Assembly: GCA_020205615.1 (NCBI GenBank)
Contig: CM035163.1
Span: 39,628,189-39,692,188 of the forward strand
Reading direction: 5' to 3'
Source: Panax quinquefolius
Taxonomy: Eukaryota; Streptophyta; Magnoliopsida; Apiales; Araliaceae
Length of the DNA stretch: 64,000 nt
The notes below the pieces were generated by a model. That model ran no database searches. It worked only from the letters and a program-made list of their open reading frames with translations, and was not told the origin of the DNA. Positions 45,237-57,225 of this stretch are shown piece after piece (position 1 is the first letter of the stretch; each line of letters opens with the position of its first letter). The position numbers and the translations under genes were made by a program.

Positions 45237-46430
45237 TGAAATTAGTATGCACGCAAGCCAATCATGTTTGATGATAAAGCATATACTTTGTAACAATCTT
45301 ATTCATTTATTAATAAAAAGTATTAATTTATTAAAGGCTTTTAATTATCTACATGATGCTGTTTTATAATATGTGATAAACCCATAGTTTTAAGCAATGC
45401 TTTTAGAATAATGATGATGATCATTCTAATGAGATCTAAATTCTTAGAAAGCTTAAAACTAAAATAGTTCCCAATCGTTGGATTACTAAATTGGGGATTA
45501 GTGAATCTGGATAGATTGGTACATACGTTGCTGCTTTCATTGGATGAGGATGATTGATCTCATGATCATTTGTGTGGAGACACTAAAGCAAGTATGTAGG
45601 TGCTTATTAGAGAATAAGTTCATTTGAGCGTGGCTCGCTAAGGAATACCTAATGGAGTTTTACTTGCTGTCGATAGGAATTCTGTAGTGATAGTAGTACA
45701 AGTGATCCTTGGACTTGAGATCATCATAGTATCTTGTGTATGATGAGTTATACTTTGACTTATTCCTTAAAACCCTTAGGGTATATCAAAGGGTATGCTT
45801 GGGTATAATAAGTTGTACATGGAGATAATGTATGACCAATAAAGAATCTACCACTTCTAATAAAAGAAGAGAAATGTCCTATGTGATTCGATAGATGACA
45901 ACCCAGTAGTCCTTGGCCAAGGCAGAATGAAATTAGAAAGGAGTTTCTAATTTGCATTATTTGAGTTGGCATTTAAGGATCAAAATACATATAATTAAAT
46001 AAAATAAGACTTGACAGTAATTCCATGTCTTATATTTAATTGGGACATTGTATTGTGGAAGGATTGAATTGTACGGTAACTATTTACTCAAAGGTTCTTT
46101 AATGATTAATGTTGAAAACTATATTATCTGGAAAGTCGTTGATCGCTAAGGAGGCTTATCCCTATTGTAGAATAAATATTATTTATTTAAATAAATTAAT
46201 TGTTTAATTTATTTATTTAAATAAGATTAGAATTGTTCTAATTGATTTATTCACAACCGATTTAATATGGAGAACCTAAAGGGTCACACCATAAAAGGAA
46301 GAATAATTATTTAAGAAGTTAATGGCATAATCGTAATAATATGTTATGTATATTTAATTTAATCTATGGTGATAGAATAAATTAAATAGCTTAATATTAT
46401 TATTTAATACTTTAGAAATATTAAATATGA

Positions 46431-46692
46431 ATTAATAAGAGGAGTCTTATTAATATTATTATAATTATTATTATTTTAATTTCTAAAAGAGTTTAGGAAT
46501 TAATTTAATATAAGTACTCTCATTTATTCCTAATTGGATTAGGAAGGAAAATTAGTTAAAGGAGTTTAATTAATTATCCCTAATATGATTAGGGAGCTTA
46601 ATTAATTAAAAGAATTTAATTAATTAAATAAATCCCAATTCCTTAATTGTTAAGGTGGGTTGCCCACATCTATAAATAAGAGGAGTCTTATT
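46431..46692 (+). repeat. Hairpin series with GGAG-type loops in Copia-2 LTR
   Basis: Seven consecutive inverted repeats: ATTAATAAGA stem, loop GGAG (46431-46454); TTCTAAA, AGAG (46481-46498); TTCCTAAT, TGG (46527-46545); ATTAGTTAAA, GGAG, one G-U pair (46551-46574); TCCCTAAT, ATG (46577-46595); TTAATTAATTAAA, AGAA (46598-46627); AATAAGA, GGAG (46675-46692). The 3' LTR keeps the first at 53656-53679. Confidence 0.88.
46671..46678 (+). promoter_or_regulatory. TATA box of Copia-2 5' LTR
   Basis: TATAAATA in CATCTATAAATAAGAGG. 3' LTR copy at 53895-53902. It overlaps the last GGAG hairpin. Confidence 0.77.
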
Positions 46693-47119
46693 GTGGGTGG
46701 TGTGGTTGTTGACTTTTACAACATACGTAATAATTCCAATAGTTGGGAGAGTACGCCCCTTTTTCTATACAGATAGGAAAAACTAGGGTTTGAGCCAATA
46801 CCCCTTCTTCTTAAAAATTCTTCTTCCTTGGTGGATCACCTCTAGAGGCCAAACACATGGGTGGCTAACGTTGATCAAAGGAAGGAACCAAACCCGGTGA
46901 ATTCAAGTTGAACGCGAAAGGATTTGGAGGTGAACTTGTACATGAGGAAGCTCAATCTTCAAGGGTATGATTTTATTCTTTATCTTTTCGTTTAATTAAT
47001 AATTGTGCATAAAGGGTGATCCGGGTTTATGGTTTGTAAAAATTTTAAACTCTGATTTTACACGCTTCCGCTTAATTTGTGCAATTTGATTGCGCACATG
47101 AATATTACAAACCTAACAG

Positions 47120-47131
47120 TGGCATCAGACC
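47120..47131 (+). other. Copia-2 primer binding site
   Basis: TGGCATCAGACC, a diverged initiator-Met tRNA type site (TGGTATCAGAGC), one base after the LTR end. Confidence 0.75.
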
Positions 47132-47656
47132 CAAACCTTTATGCGAATTATTAATTATTTTAATTTGATATGTATATTGATATGTGTTTATAACAATTTA
47201 ATTGGGCATAATTTTATTGTATAAAATTATTTTAAAAAAACGCAAATTCGTGATTTCTGATTTGCATGACTGTAAGCTGCTGATTCGTGGTTTGCATGGT
47301 CCTGGATTCACGTTTTTTTTTTTTTTGGTCAACGTGATGCTTTACAAACAAACTCCTTTGACAAGCAGGATTCACAAATCTTTATATTAACGTGATTTTC
47401 ACTTTCTATATATATTATATATATATAATCGAATTCACATGAAACTAAAATCACATGGCCCAGTAAAAAAAAAAATATACACGGAAATCAAGGGTGTTCG
47501 GTTGATATGAATATTACGGTTAGTATTATATATTATATATTATATATATATACTAACCGTATTATATATTATATATATATATATATACTAACCGTATTAT
47601 ATATATAATATATTTTCTTAATTATTTTATAATTAAAATAAATATTTATTTTAATC

Positions 47657-48167
47657 TTAAAATAAAAGGTTTATTTTAATCTTAAAATAAAAGGTTTATT
47701 TTAATTTTAAAAAATTAAATTTCATGCTAACTAATTAGAGTTGGAATTGGATTCCATGATAACTAATTGGAGTTGAAATTGGATTGCCTAATTTCCTTAA
47801 ATAAAGGAGTTTATTTAGATATGAAATTAGATTTCATATTATTCAAAATAAAGGAGTTTATTTGTGAATAGGAAAAAGAATCAGTCTTTCCTTAAATAAA
47901 GGAGTTTATTTAGATATGAAATAAGATTTCATATTATTCTAAATAAAGGAGTTTATTTGTGAATAGGAAAGATAATCCGTGTTTCCTTTAACAATTTTTT
48001 TTTACATGGAATTGGATTCCATAATTAATTAAAATAAAGGAGTTTATTTTGATTAAAGATTTTGATTAAAATAAAATAGTTTATTTTAATCAAAATTGGA
48101 TAAATTAAAATAAAATAGTTTTATTTTGATTTAAATTTAGATTAAAATAAAGGAGTTTATTTTGATT
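47657..48167 (+). repeat. Array of GGAG/AGG/TAG-loop hairpins in Copia-2 leader
   Basis: Ten inverted repeats. TTAAAATAAA with loop AGG (47657, 47682). AAATAAA with loop GGAG at 47799, 47846, 47894 and 47941. AATTAAAATAAA/GGAG with a G-U pair at 48027. TTTGATTAAAATAAA, 15 perfect pairs, loop ATAG, at 48061. AATTAAAATAAAA, loop TAG, at 48103. ATTAAAATAAA/GGAG at 48141. Between them lie ATGAAAT/ATTTCAT and ATGGAAT/ATTCCAT hairpins (47821, 48006). Confidence 0.92.
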
Positions 48168-48951
48168 CAAAATTAGATTTTATGCTAACTAAATTTGTCC
48201 ATTAAATGATATCAATATATATATTAAATGTTTATTATTCATAAGATGAATGTTATTTATTGATGCATATGATGATGTGTATGATAATAAATGGGATTGA
48301 TTATGGACTATTGACCAATGTGATTGGATTTTATTTTAGTTGGATCCATGAATGTATGGATTTTATTAAATGGGGTCTGCGTACCTCGTCTTCTCTAATT
48401 TTTCTTAATGTAAATTTTATCTCTCTCTTATGTACTTCCCCTTGACTGCTGATCAAGGTTTCTATTTATTTTAAATAGTTTTGTAATAGGAATAGTTAGA
48501 ATTAATTTTGAAGAATTAAAGATCAAGATCTGAGGAGGCGCTTGAAGACTAGTTTGTAATGGAGCCGGGTTTAAATGTAATAGTTATATTTAAATATTAT
48601 TTCTTGCACCCCTAGGGTTTGACCTTTTGGTTCACTTGGTGGCTCTAGTGAACCAAACTAGAATAAAAGTCCATAATCAATCCAAGAGTAGAATATAGTA
48701 TTCTATATGTGCATGCTTATACTATATATATTATATATTATGCAAACATGCTTCGCATGTTCATTAATATATATTAATTATATTTTATATATATATGTGC
48801 ATGCATGCGCTAAACAAGATGAGACAAATTAATAATAAACCCTCAATTTTTTTATATTAAGTCCTAAGCGTTCAAAGATATTTGGAATATCGAGCGTAAG
48901 CCTTCTAGCATAATAAAATTAATAGAGTATTAAATATTTAATATGAGTTTG

Positions 48952-49242
48952 TTGTGTCACCACAAGGCAAGTATTAAGTATTTAAGATGTTAATTTATCA
49001 CATTTGATGCTTATAAAGAAAATTGAACAATATTGTTTTGTTGTGTCACCACAAGGATGATATTTTTCTTTTTTGAATATATGGAGTGCTAGGTCGGACT
49101 TAACTTGGATAATTTTGATTCGGATGTGCCACCACTTGATCAAAATAATCTAAGAGGCAAAAGAAAAGGAGTTGCATAGTTGATGTAATTGACAAAAGTT
49201 GTCTACCTATTTATTTATATATAGTTTGTTGTGTCACCACAA
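48952..49242 (+). repeat. TTGTGTCACCACAA inverted repeats
   Basis: Three exact copies at 48952-48965, 49041-49054 and 49229-49242 (stem TTGTG/CACAA, loop TCAC), each followed by GG, plus a decayed copy near 49122. Intervening sequence is unrelated between copies. Confidence 0.9.
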
Positions 49243-49448
49243 GGCTATATACATTTGAAATGGGATCCTTATTCTCACTAGCAAATCTTTAATCAGAGAT
49301 TTTGCCAAACTATATAAGTGAGGTAATATAGTTTGAAGAAAATAGTGGGAGATACCAATTTAAAACAAGACCTAATTTATTTTGGTAATTAATAAAAGAA
49401 TGTATGTTAAAATGTTGTTAATTACAAATTCATTTCTGAAATTTTACA

Positions 49449-50250
49449 ATGTCTAAAATTACTATCACTGCGAAGCATATTAAATGCTAAATTAACCGTA
49501 ATCAAATTAAGCGGATTGGTTAAGGAATTTGAGAATAGTTCTCATAGATGAAATACTATCTTATGTTCTTAATACCTATCCACTGCAATGGTTTGCGAGC
49601 AATGCCTCCGAGGAAGAGATTGCTACTTTTAGAAAGTGGCAAGATGATGCTGTGATTGGCTCAAATGCATCATGCTCGCATCTATGAGTAATGAGCTTCA
49701 GCGTCAGCATGAAACTATGGATGCTTCTACTATATTCCTGCACATCAAGTAGTTGATGGTGAGGAAAGTAGGACTGATAGATATCAGATATCTAAGGAGC
49801 TCTTCCGATCTAGAATGACCGATGACACTACAGTACAGATAAAAGTCCTTAACATTATCAATTTGATTGATCAATTAGGACAACGAGTTTTGTCATGGAT
49901 GGAGAGTTGAGCCAAGATTTGATCTTGCACTCACTCCCGGACTCCTTTCACAATTGTTGTGAATTTTTCATATAAACAAGCTAGATATCAGCTTCGTTGA
50001 TTTGCTTAACATGTTGAAAAATGATGAGAGTCACTTTCCAACCAAGAAAAACAAAGTCTTACTGGTAGGGGCCAAAGGATCTTCTGAAAAGAAGAACGAT
50101 TCAAAGAAGGTAAATGAAAAGGTAAAAACAAAGGAAAATAAGAACAAAACTGATATGGATAGCAAAGGAGTTTGCTTCCACTACAATAAGCCTGGACACT
50201 GGAAAGAAACTGCGAGAAGCATCTTGCAGAGGCTAACCAAAGAAGCTTAG
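49449..50250 (+). pseudogene. Copia-2 gag
   Basis: Starts MSKITITAKHIK, then several frame breaks. Recognisable copia Gag phrases: WFASNASEEEIATFRKWQDD, MSNELQRQHETMDAS, RYQISKELFRSRMTDDT, NIINLIDQLGQ and LSQDLILHSLPDSFHNF. The last 83 codons (50002-50250) are open, with KNDESHFPTKKNKVLLVGAK and a knuckle CFHYNKPGHWKETAR in which the second and last Cys are replaced, so it would not hold zinc. Capsid and RNA-binding protein of the element; dead. Confidence 0.88.
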
Positions 50251-50735
50251 TGAAGTTTCAGTTATAAATACAAATTTATTCATGATTTAAAATAAAATTT
50301 TCTTTAAGTCAAGGTTCTACTTGGATATTGGATACTGACTTTGGTTATCATAAATATAGATTTATGAAGGGACCAAGCAGAAGTAGAAAGCTAAACAAAG
50401 ATAAGTAATCCTATGTGTGGAAAATGAAGCAAATGTTGCTACATTAGCCATAGAAACTTATAGTTTAGCAAAGCCTACTGGCAAATCTATTAAGTCAATA
50501 AGTTATTATTGTATTCCAATTCTTGTTTGAAACATTATTTCCATTTTATTGTTGGACAATAAGATTTTTGGTATTATAATTAAGAACAATTGTTGTTCTA
50601 TTTATAATAATAATGTTTTGTATAGAACTGGAATATTACTTAATGGATTTTGTGTACTTGACTTACATGAAAAATATATTTTGCAAATTGAACAAACTAG
50701 TATAAGAAAGGGAGATGATCATTCAAAGAGTTGAA
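50251..50735 (+). pseudogene. Copia-2 protease region remnant
   Basis: Phrases of the copia protease to pre-integrase part are visible: VATLAIETYSLAKPTGKS, NIISILLLDNKIFGIIIKN, NNCCSIYNNNVLYRTG and LNGFCVLDL. The D-S-G catalytic motif is lost: the equivalent place near 50325 reads LDIGY-like followed by a stop. No HxxxH GAG-pre-integrase motif found downstream. Confidence 0.82.
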
Positions 50736-51533
50736 TGTATGTATTTGTTGAAATACAAGTGTGAATTATTTGAAAGGTTCAAAGAATTCAAAAATGAAAC
50801 AAATTGGCAAAGTATTAAGATTCTTTGATTAGATCAAGGAATAAATACTTGTGCAATAAGTTTCTAGATCATCTCAAATGGTTTTTCTCATAATGGACAC
50901 CTCATGATACGTAATAATTGATTGATGTATATCCGAAAGGAAAAATCATACCTTGTTGAACATAGTACGGTCCAAAATGATTTTACCGAGCATTCCGGTA
51001 TCCTTCTAGGATCATGTCCTAGAAATGGTACGCATATCTACAAAAGGTAACCTCAAAATCCGGCCCCAAGACTCCATAAAAGTTATGGGCGGGGAGGATC
51101 CTAATCTTAAGTATGTTAAGATAAGGGGTTGTCCAACTTATGTGAAAAGGTTTCAAAGGATAAGCTTGGGACAAGATTTGACATGTACTGATTTGTGGGA
51201 CATCCTAAAGTAAGTTTAGGGTATATGTTCTATAATTCTACTTAGCAAAAGGTATTTATTTACGAAACACAGCGCCTTCAAGATAAAGGTGTTTATCATT
51301 AAAAGGGGCTAGTGGGAGGATAATAGATCTTGAAGAGTTCAAGTACCACAAAACACTATAAGTCAAAAAGGAGGAACCTGTAGATATACCTATTGTGCCA
51401 CAACCGAATCGTAAATCTAGAATAGTACCAAAGATACCTAGGAGGTATGGATTCATCATGGATGATGATGATGAGGTACGCATCATAGAAGATGATGATC
51501 CAGAGTTACACACGATGAGGTAAGAGTTCTAGT
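50736..51533 (+). pseudogene. Copia-2 integrase remnant
   Basis: The D-D-E core is not recognisable; most of it is deleted or scrambled in 50736-51000. The integrase C-terminal part remains: EDPNLKYVKIRGCPTYVKRFQ (51082-51150), then FTKHSAFKIKVFI in another frame, and the acidic region RRYGFIMDDDDEVRIIEDD (51440-51500) that usually precedes RT. Confidence 0.82.
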
Positions 51534-52445
51534 GTGTACAAAAGGGACAGTGGGAGCACAGTGACATTCCTAATATTATATGTTGATATACTACGGATAA
51601 GGAATGACATACTAATGCTACAATCAGTAATGATAAAGTTGTCTAAACATTCCTCCATGAATGGTTTGGGAAAAGTATCTTTAAATAGGGATAAAATCTA
51701 TATAGATAGATACAAGAGGATGCTCGACTTAACCCAAGGAACGTATATTCATTTGATGCTAAAGTCGTTTAGCATGGCAAACTCCAAGAGATGTCTCATG
51801 TTGATGAGCTATGGAGTGTATCTCTCTTTATAGTCCCCACAAACTATTAAAAGAAGAGAGATCGCATGAGTGACAATCATGTATGCAATGAAATATACGA
51901 GACACGATGTTGATCGATCATATTATGGAGAAGTTCACTATGTAGTCGGTGAAAACATCTTAAAGTGCTTAACCAAGCACTAAGGATGTGATCATATTCA
52001 TGGTGGGTCTAAATTAAAACTAGAGTGCTTAACGGACTCAAGTTTTTCGAGACGGACCAAGACGACAGAAAAATCCACTTTAAGGTAAAGGGTTACCTTG
52101 AGCGATTGGTGCGTTGAATTGGAAAGGTTCCAAAGCAAAGAAAGAGTTCTTTGGTTTAGTGATAAAGACAAAGTATATAGCTATAAATGAAGTCGCAAGT
52201 TGATTGTTTGGATTAAAAGTTCATTCTGAGAACTAGGAATAGTTCTAAGTCTCATCTTGGATCAAAACATGTGTTGTGGCACTTTCATTTGATTATTAGA
52301 ATCATTGAAAGATGGGAAATCACTATAGAGATAGTGGACTCTCATGAACAACATTACATATCCATTAACTAAAGCTTATCCAACAGCAGGATAATCGTCA
52401 CTTAGAGAAGAAGAGTATGAGATACCATGACGATTGGCTTTAGTG
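51534..52445 (+). pseudogene. Copia-2 reverse transcriptase and RNase H remnant
   Basis: Only the RT back half is present. The active-site region reads LILYVDILRIRND, where the family has YVDDILLI: the second Asp is missing. Then SSMNGLGKVSLNRDKIYIDRYK and GTYIHLMLKSFSMANSKR follow. After a stop at 51833, RNase H phrases appear in mixed frames: MYAMKYTRHDV, VGENILKCL, the IKTKYIAINEVAS block where copia has EAEYIA, and the end RYHDDWL-like at about 52418-52440. Dead. Confidence 0.88.
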
Positions 52446-52457
52446 CAAGTGGGAGAT
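52446..52457 (+). other. Copia-2 polypurine tract
   Basis: CAAGTGGGAGAT directly before the 3' LTR start TGAAAG; AAGTGGGAGAT is a typical copia tract. Confidence 0.9.
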
Positions 52458-54340
52458 TGAAAGTAGTATGCACACAAGCCAATCATGTTTGATGATAAAG
52501 CATATACTTTGTAACAATCTTATTCATTTATTAATAAAAGTATTAATTTATTAAAGGCTTTTAATTATCTACATGATCTTTGTTTTATAATATCTGATAA
52601 ACCCATAGTTTTAAGCAATGCTTTTAGAATAATGATGATGATCATTCTAATGAGATCTAAATTCTTAGAAAGCTTAAAACTAAAATAGTTCCCAATCGTT
52701 GGATTACTAAATTGGGGATTAGTGAATCTGGATAGATTGGTACATACGTTGCTTGCTCATTGGATGAGGATGATTGATCTCATGATCATTTGTGTGGAGA
52801 CACTAAAGCAAGTATGTAGGTGCTTATTAGAGAATAAGTTCATTTGAGCATTGGCTCGCTAAGGAATACCTAATGGAGTTTTTTACTTTTGTCAATAGGA
52901 ATTCTGTAGTGATAGTAAGTACAAGTGATCCTTGGACTTGAGATCATCATAGTATCTTGTGTATGATGAGTTATACTTTGACTTATTCCTTAAGACCCTT
53001 AGGGTATATCAAAGGGTATGCTTGGGTATAATAAGTTGTACATGGAGATAATGTATGATCAATAAAGAATCTACCACTTCTAATAAAAGAAGAGAAATGT
53101 CCTATGTGATTCGATAGATGACAACCCAAAGTAGTCCTTGGCAATAGAGAATGAAATTAGAAAGGAGTTTCTAATTTGCATTATTTGAGTTGTGCATTTA
53201 AGGATCGAAATACATATAATTAAATAAAATAAGACTTGTGAAGAATTCCATGTCTTATATTTAATTGGGACATTGTATTGTGGAAGGATTGAATTGTACG
53301 GTAACTATTTACTCAAAGGTTCTTTAATGATTAATGTTGAAATCTATATTATCGGAAAGTCGTTGATCATTAGGGAGGCTTATCCCTATTGTAGAATAAA
53401 TGTTATTTATTTAAATAAATTAATTGTTTAATTTATTTATTTAAATAAGATTAGATTTGTTCTAATTGATTTATTCACAACTAGGTTTAATATGGAGAAC
53501 TAAAAGGGTCACACCATAAAAGGAAGAATAATTATTTAAGAAGTTAATGGCATAATCGTAATAATATGTTATGTATATTTAATTTAATCTATGGTGATAG
53601 AATAAATTAAATAGCTTAATATTATTATTTAATATTTTAGAAATATTAAATATAAATTAATAAGAGGAGTCTTATTAATATTATTACAATTATTATTATT
53701 TTAATTTCTAAAAGAGTTTAGGAATTAATTTAATATAAGTACTCTCATTTATTCCTAATTGGATTAGGAAGGAAAATTAGTTAAAGGAGTTTAATTAATT
53801 ATTCCTAATAAGATTAGGGAGCTTAATTAATTAAAAGAATTTAATTAATTAAATAAATCCAAATTCTTAATTGTTAAGGTGGGTTGCCTACATCTATAAA
53901 TAAGAGGAGTCTTATTATGGGTGGTGTGGTTGTTGACTTTTACAACATACGTAATAATTCCAATAATTGGGAGAATCGCCTTTTTCTATCTGAGATAGGA
54001 AAAACTAGGGTTTGAACCAATACCCCTTCTTCTTGAAAATTCTTCTTCCTTGGTGGATCACCTCTAGAGGCCAAACACATGGGTGGCTAACGTTGATCAA
54101 AGGAAGGAACCAAACCCGGTGAATTCAAGTTGAACGCGAAAGGATTTGGAGGTGAACTTGTACCTGAGGAAGCTCGATCTTCAAGGGTATGATTTTATTC
54201 TTTATCTTTTCGTTTAATTAAAAATTGTGCATAAAGGGTGATCCGGGTTTATGGTTTGTAAAAATTTTAAACTCTGATTTTTACACGTTTTCGCTTATTT
54301 TTGCAATTTGATTGCGTTCATGAATATTACAAACCTAACA
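52458..54340 (+). repeat. Copia-2 3' LTR
   Basis: TGAAAGTAGTATG to AAACCTAACA; collinear with 45237-47118. TATA at 53895-53902. Confidence 0.94.
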
Positions 54341-57206
54341 GTAAGACCCCAACTTTTATGAATAAAGAATAATTTTCTCGAAATATATTTTTGAATATTG
54401 TGGTGTGGATTTGATATAATGTTATAGTTGTGGATAATATTTACAAATTTTGCAAAGTAAGCAAGTGGTTATATAATATTCGATTGGTCAGAGAATATTC
54501 GTTTTAACAGGGAATATTTGTACGACGGCACAATCATTGGTGGACCCCACAACGGAGGTATTGTCGTAGTTAGAAAATGACAGAATTATCATTTTATAAA
54601 AATAACGGCGAAAGTGTTACCGTTAAAATTGTTAAACTACCCGGTAGTAAAAGTATAGTAATACGCGTGGTTACATAGTAGCGCATGATATTGATTATTG
54701 ATGCTTACGTGAGAAGTCACTCAGTTATTCTCAATTATTGCTACAGTAATTGTTGCATCATATCTCTCATATTATTGATTCAATTATTGTCACAGTATCA
54801 TCTGCATAATATGATATTTTATTAAATCAATAATTGAGACGACAAAGTTATTCATATTATTAAATTGTAATATTTATAATGTCTAGAAGTTCTGTCAATG
54901 AGAGGTTTGGTTATCTAATTGCGCGCCAATAAGGAGAAATCCTTATCGGAAAGCCCTCTCTTTCCTAGGAACGACCTGGTTGTTAAATATTGTGAGTTAT
55001 AATATTAATGATGAATAAGTTCGTGTTGATTAAAGATGAAATTGATAGTTCCATTGTGTTGGAATTATTAGTGTTAGAGGAAATCGATATTTATTTCGAT
55101 AATAATTGATGTCTGGAGGTTATATTGACCAATCGGGTAATTAACCGGATAAATGAGCAATTAATTGCTATTTATTCGCATGATTATAACTATTTGTTCA
55201 CATGTGTGTACTATTGATTCTCATTATTTACTATTAGGGGAGTGGTGCAAGTTTGATAATACTTGTAGGACTAAATTAAAAATGAAAAAAAAAAGAGGAA
55301 GGTATTATACTGTAATATTTTGAGCCCCAAAACGTGCAATTATTGAAACTACATTTTCCTATAAATAGAAGCTCATTCTCCCTTCATTTCTCACCAATTC
55401 ACTAAAGCTATAGAGCAATTATTATAGAGAGAAAGAAGTAGAGAAGTCTGCTACCTCTCTACTCCAGTATCCAGTTTCTTTTTAAGGTAAGGGGTATTAT
55501 TTCTTTTATATTCATGAAGAGAGCTTCTGTTATTCCATTCTTTATTATTATGTTGGAATAACCTGTCTATGCGATGTACCGCATACATGGTGAAATTCTT
55601 CTATTATTCCATTCTTTATTATTATGTTGGAATAACCTGTCTATGCGAAATACCGCATACATGGTGAAATTATTCTGTTATTCCATTCTTTATTATTACA
55701 TTTGGAATATCCCATGCGTGTGTATTACTGCATGACCTAGTTTCATTATTTATTATTACGTTGGAATAACACATGCATGCGGTTTATCGCATGCACGGTG
55801 AAATTATGTTGTTATTCCATTCTTTATTATTACATTGGAATATCCTATCATGCGTATTAAGTATGACACTGGTTCCATTCTTTATTATTATGTTGGAATA
55901 ACTTTCATACATAAGTATCGCATACATAGTGAAATTCTTACATTATTCCATTCTTTATTATTACATTAGAATAACTCGCTCACTGTGACTACCGCATGCA
56001 TGGTGAATTCTTACATTATTCCATTCTTTATTATTACATTGGAATAATCATACATATAGATTTACCACACGCATGGTGAGTGATCCTTCGTATTCATTCC
56101 TTATTAAATTGTGGAAATGATGCATCACGTGGATTCTGCGCATGGCGGGCAAAAATCCATTTGCAAATTCATATATTCTATTATACTCAGTTGGTTAAAG
56201 TGTTGGCTTCTATACTCCATAAAATTAGTGAAATATCCTTGATATCTGCGCTTCATCTTGTATCTTTTAATGGAAATATTTTTCTGAGCATTCTTGAATT
56301 TTACTCCACAAAGAAGTATCATGTTGACAATTTGGACGTTATTGATTTTTGGATAAATTAAATTATAAATCTTTAAAATTTAACCTTGAACTTATTTTAT
56401 TGAATTATTATGTCATTGTCATCATCCTAATGCTTATATTGTGATTAAAGTCATCTTTGGATTACGTGCATAGATGGACTCGGTATGATTATGACTAGAA
56501 ATTATTCGGTATAATTATGACCGTAATGTGACAAATGATGTGGTAAAAGTCCTCATTGGCTTGTAGTTCATTGATGGACAGTTGTTGGTATGATTATGAC
56601 CAGGGATTATTCGGTATAATCATGACCCTTGATGATTACATGAATATCCTTGGCCGTGGTGCAGGGATGCTGTGGTTTATTTATTAAGCTGAGTCTCAGC
56701 AATAAAGTTGATGAAAATCTTTTTAAATAATAGAAGATAGTAGATTTTATGCTCTCTTGACTCTTCTAATGGATTGCTTATTTCGCTGTAATTAAACTTG
56801 TTGTCTATTATATTCTATCAGTTGTTATACTGTTGAAGGCTGAGGATAACTTATTCTGGATTATCTTAGTCATAATATTTCTTACTGAGCTAGTTGAGCT
56901 CACCCTTTGCTTTCATTGTTCTCTTCAGGAAATGAGAATATAGTTGGGACTAGTCGGGGAACGGAGTGACGGTCTAGATGATAGCATTAGTATTCCTCAC
57001 TATTCTATTAAATAGTGTGTTAATAAATGTAATGAGGACTCCATTGAGTGTGGATATTGTCTAGATGACAATATTCTTTTAAAATTCTTATATTATGTTT
57101 TGTCGTATTTTACAATACTGTTGTATAATTAAGTTATATTTGAATTTTGTACCATGTATTTGGCTACTCAAGATGGGTGATGTATACCTTTTTTGGGGGC
57201 GTTTCA
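54341..57206 (+). repeat. Chr-E 3' LTR, remainder
   Basis: Starts with the second GTAAG copy (54341-54345), then collinear with the 5' LTR from 38362. TATA 55360-55367. Hairpin array 55530-56100. CTTTGGC hairpins 56450-56670. Acceptor-like TTCTCTTCAG ending 56928. Ends GGGGGCGTTTCA at 57206; a base change gives TTTCA instead of GTCACA. Confidence 0.92.
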
Positions 57207-57211
57207 AACCT
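57207..57211. repeat. Target site duplication of Chr-E, right copy
   Basis: AACCT, matching 38352-38356. Confidence 0.92.
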
Positions 57212-57212
57212 A

Positions 57213-57223
57213 CTCTAATACCA
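57213..57223 (-). other. Copia-1 primer binding site
   Basis: Minus-strand TGGTATTAGAG, initiator-Met tRNA type, two bases after the Copia-1 5' LTR end at 57226. With gag at 38316 it shows Chr-E inserted in the Copia-1 leader. Confidence 0.88.
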
Positions 57224-57225
57224 CT

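Larger units (their letters stand above)
45237..47118 (+). repeat. Copia-2 5' LTR
   Basis: TGAAATTAGTATG to AAACCTAACA. TATA box 46671-46678. Downstream half of U3 (46431-46692) holds a series of AT-rich hairpins with GGAG or similar loops. Confidence 0.94.
47132..49448 (+). other. Copia-2 leader, non-coding
   Basis: 2.3 kb between PBS and gag with no coding frame. It holds AT-rich microsatellite DNA (47400-47640) including direct copies of TATACTAACCGTATTATAT, the hairpin array (47657-48167) and the TTGTGTCACCACAA repeats (48952-49242). Far longer than a usual copia leader. Confidence 0.8.
45237..54340 (+). mobile_element. Copia-2: complete-length but dead Ty1/copia element
   Basis: 9.1 kb, plus strand. 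LTRs 45237-47118 and 52458-54340 (1,882 and 1,883 bases), PBS at 47120, a long structured leader to about 49440, degraded gag, protease, integrase, RT and RNase H, polypurine tract 52446-52457. GTAAG on both flanks. LTRs differ at roughly 2% of sites by eye. Gag and RT resemble the Angela/Tork group; that placement is from general similarity. Most of integrase and the RT front half are missing. Confidence 0.94.
38357..57206 (+). mobile_element. Chr-E: chromovirus with Copia-2 nested in its 3' LTR
   Basis: Plus strand. 5' LTR 38357-40499, PBS 40502-40513, gag 40687-41716, pol to 45219, polypurine tract 45218-45230, 3' LTR 45231-45236 plus 54341-57206. AACCT on both flanks. LTRs differ at about 3% of sites by eye plus a 0.7-kb deletion in the 5' LTR. 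Inserted between PBS and gag of Copia-1. The C-terminal chromodomain marks it as a chromovirus; Gag and LTR are close to Chr-D. Confidence 0.94.

Noticed and set aside
48260..48445. 61-codon frame in the Copia-2 leader
   Set aside because: No similarity to copia proteins, AT-rich, and not positioned like gag.
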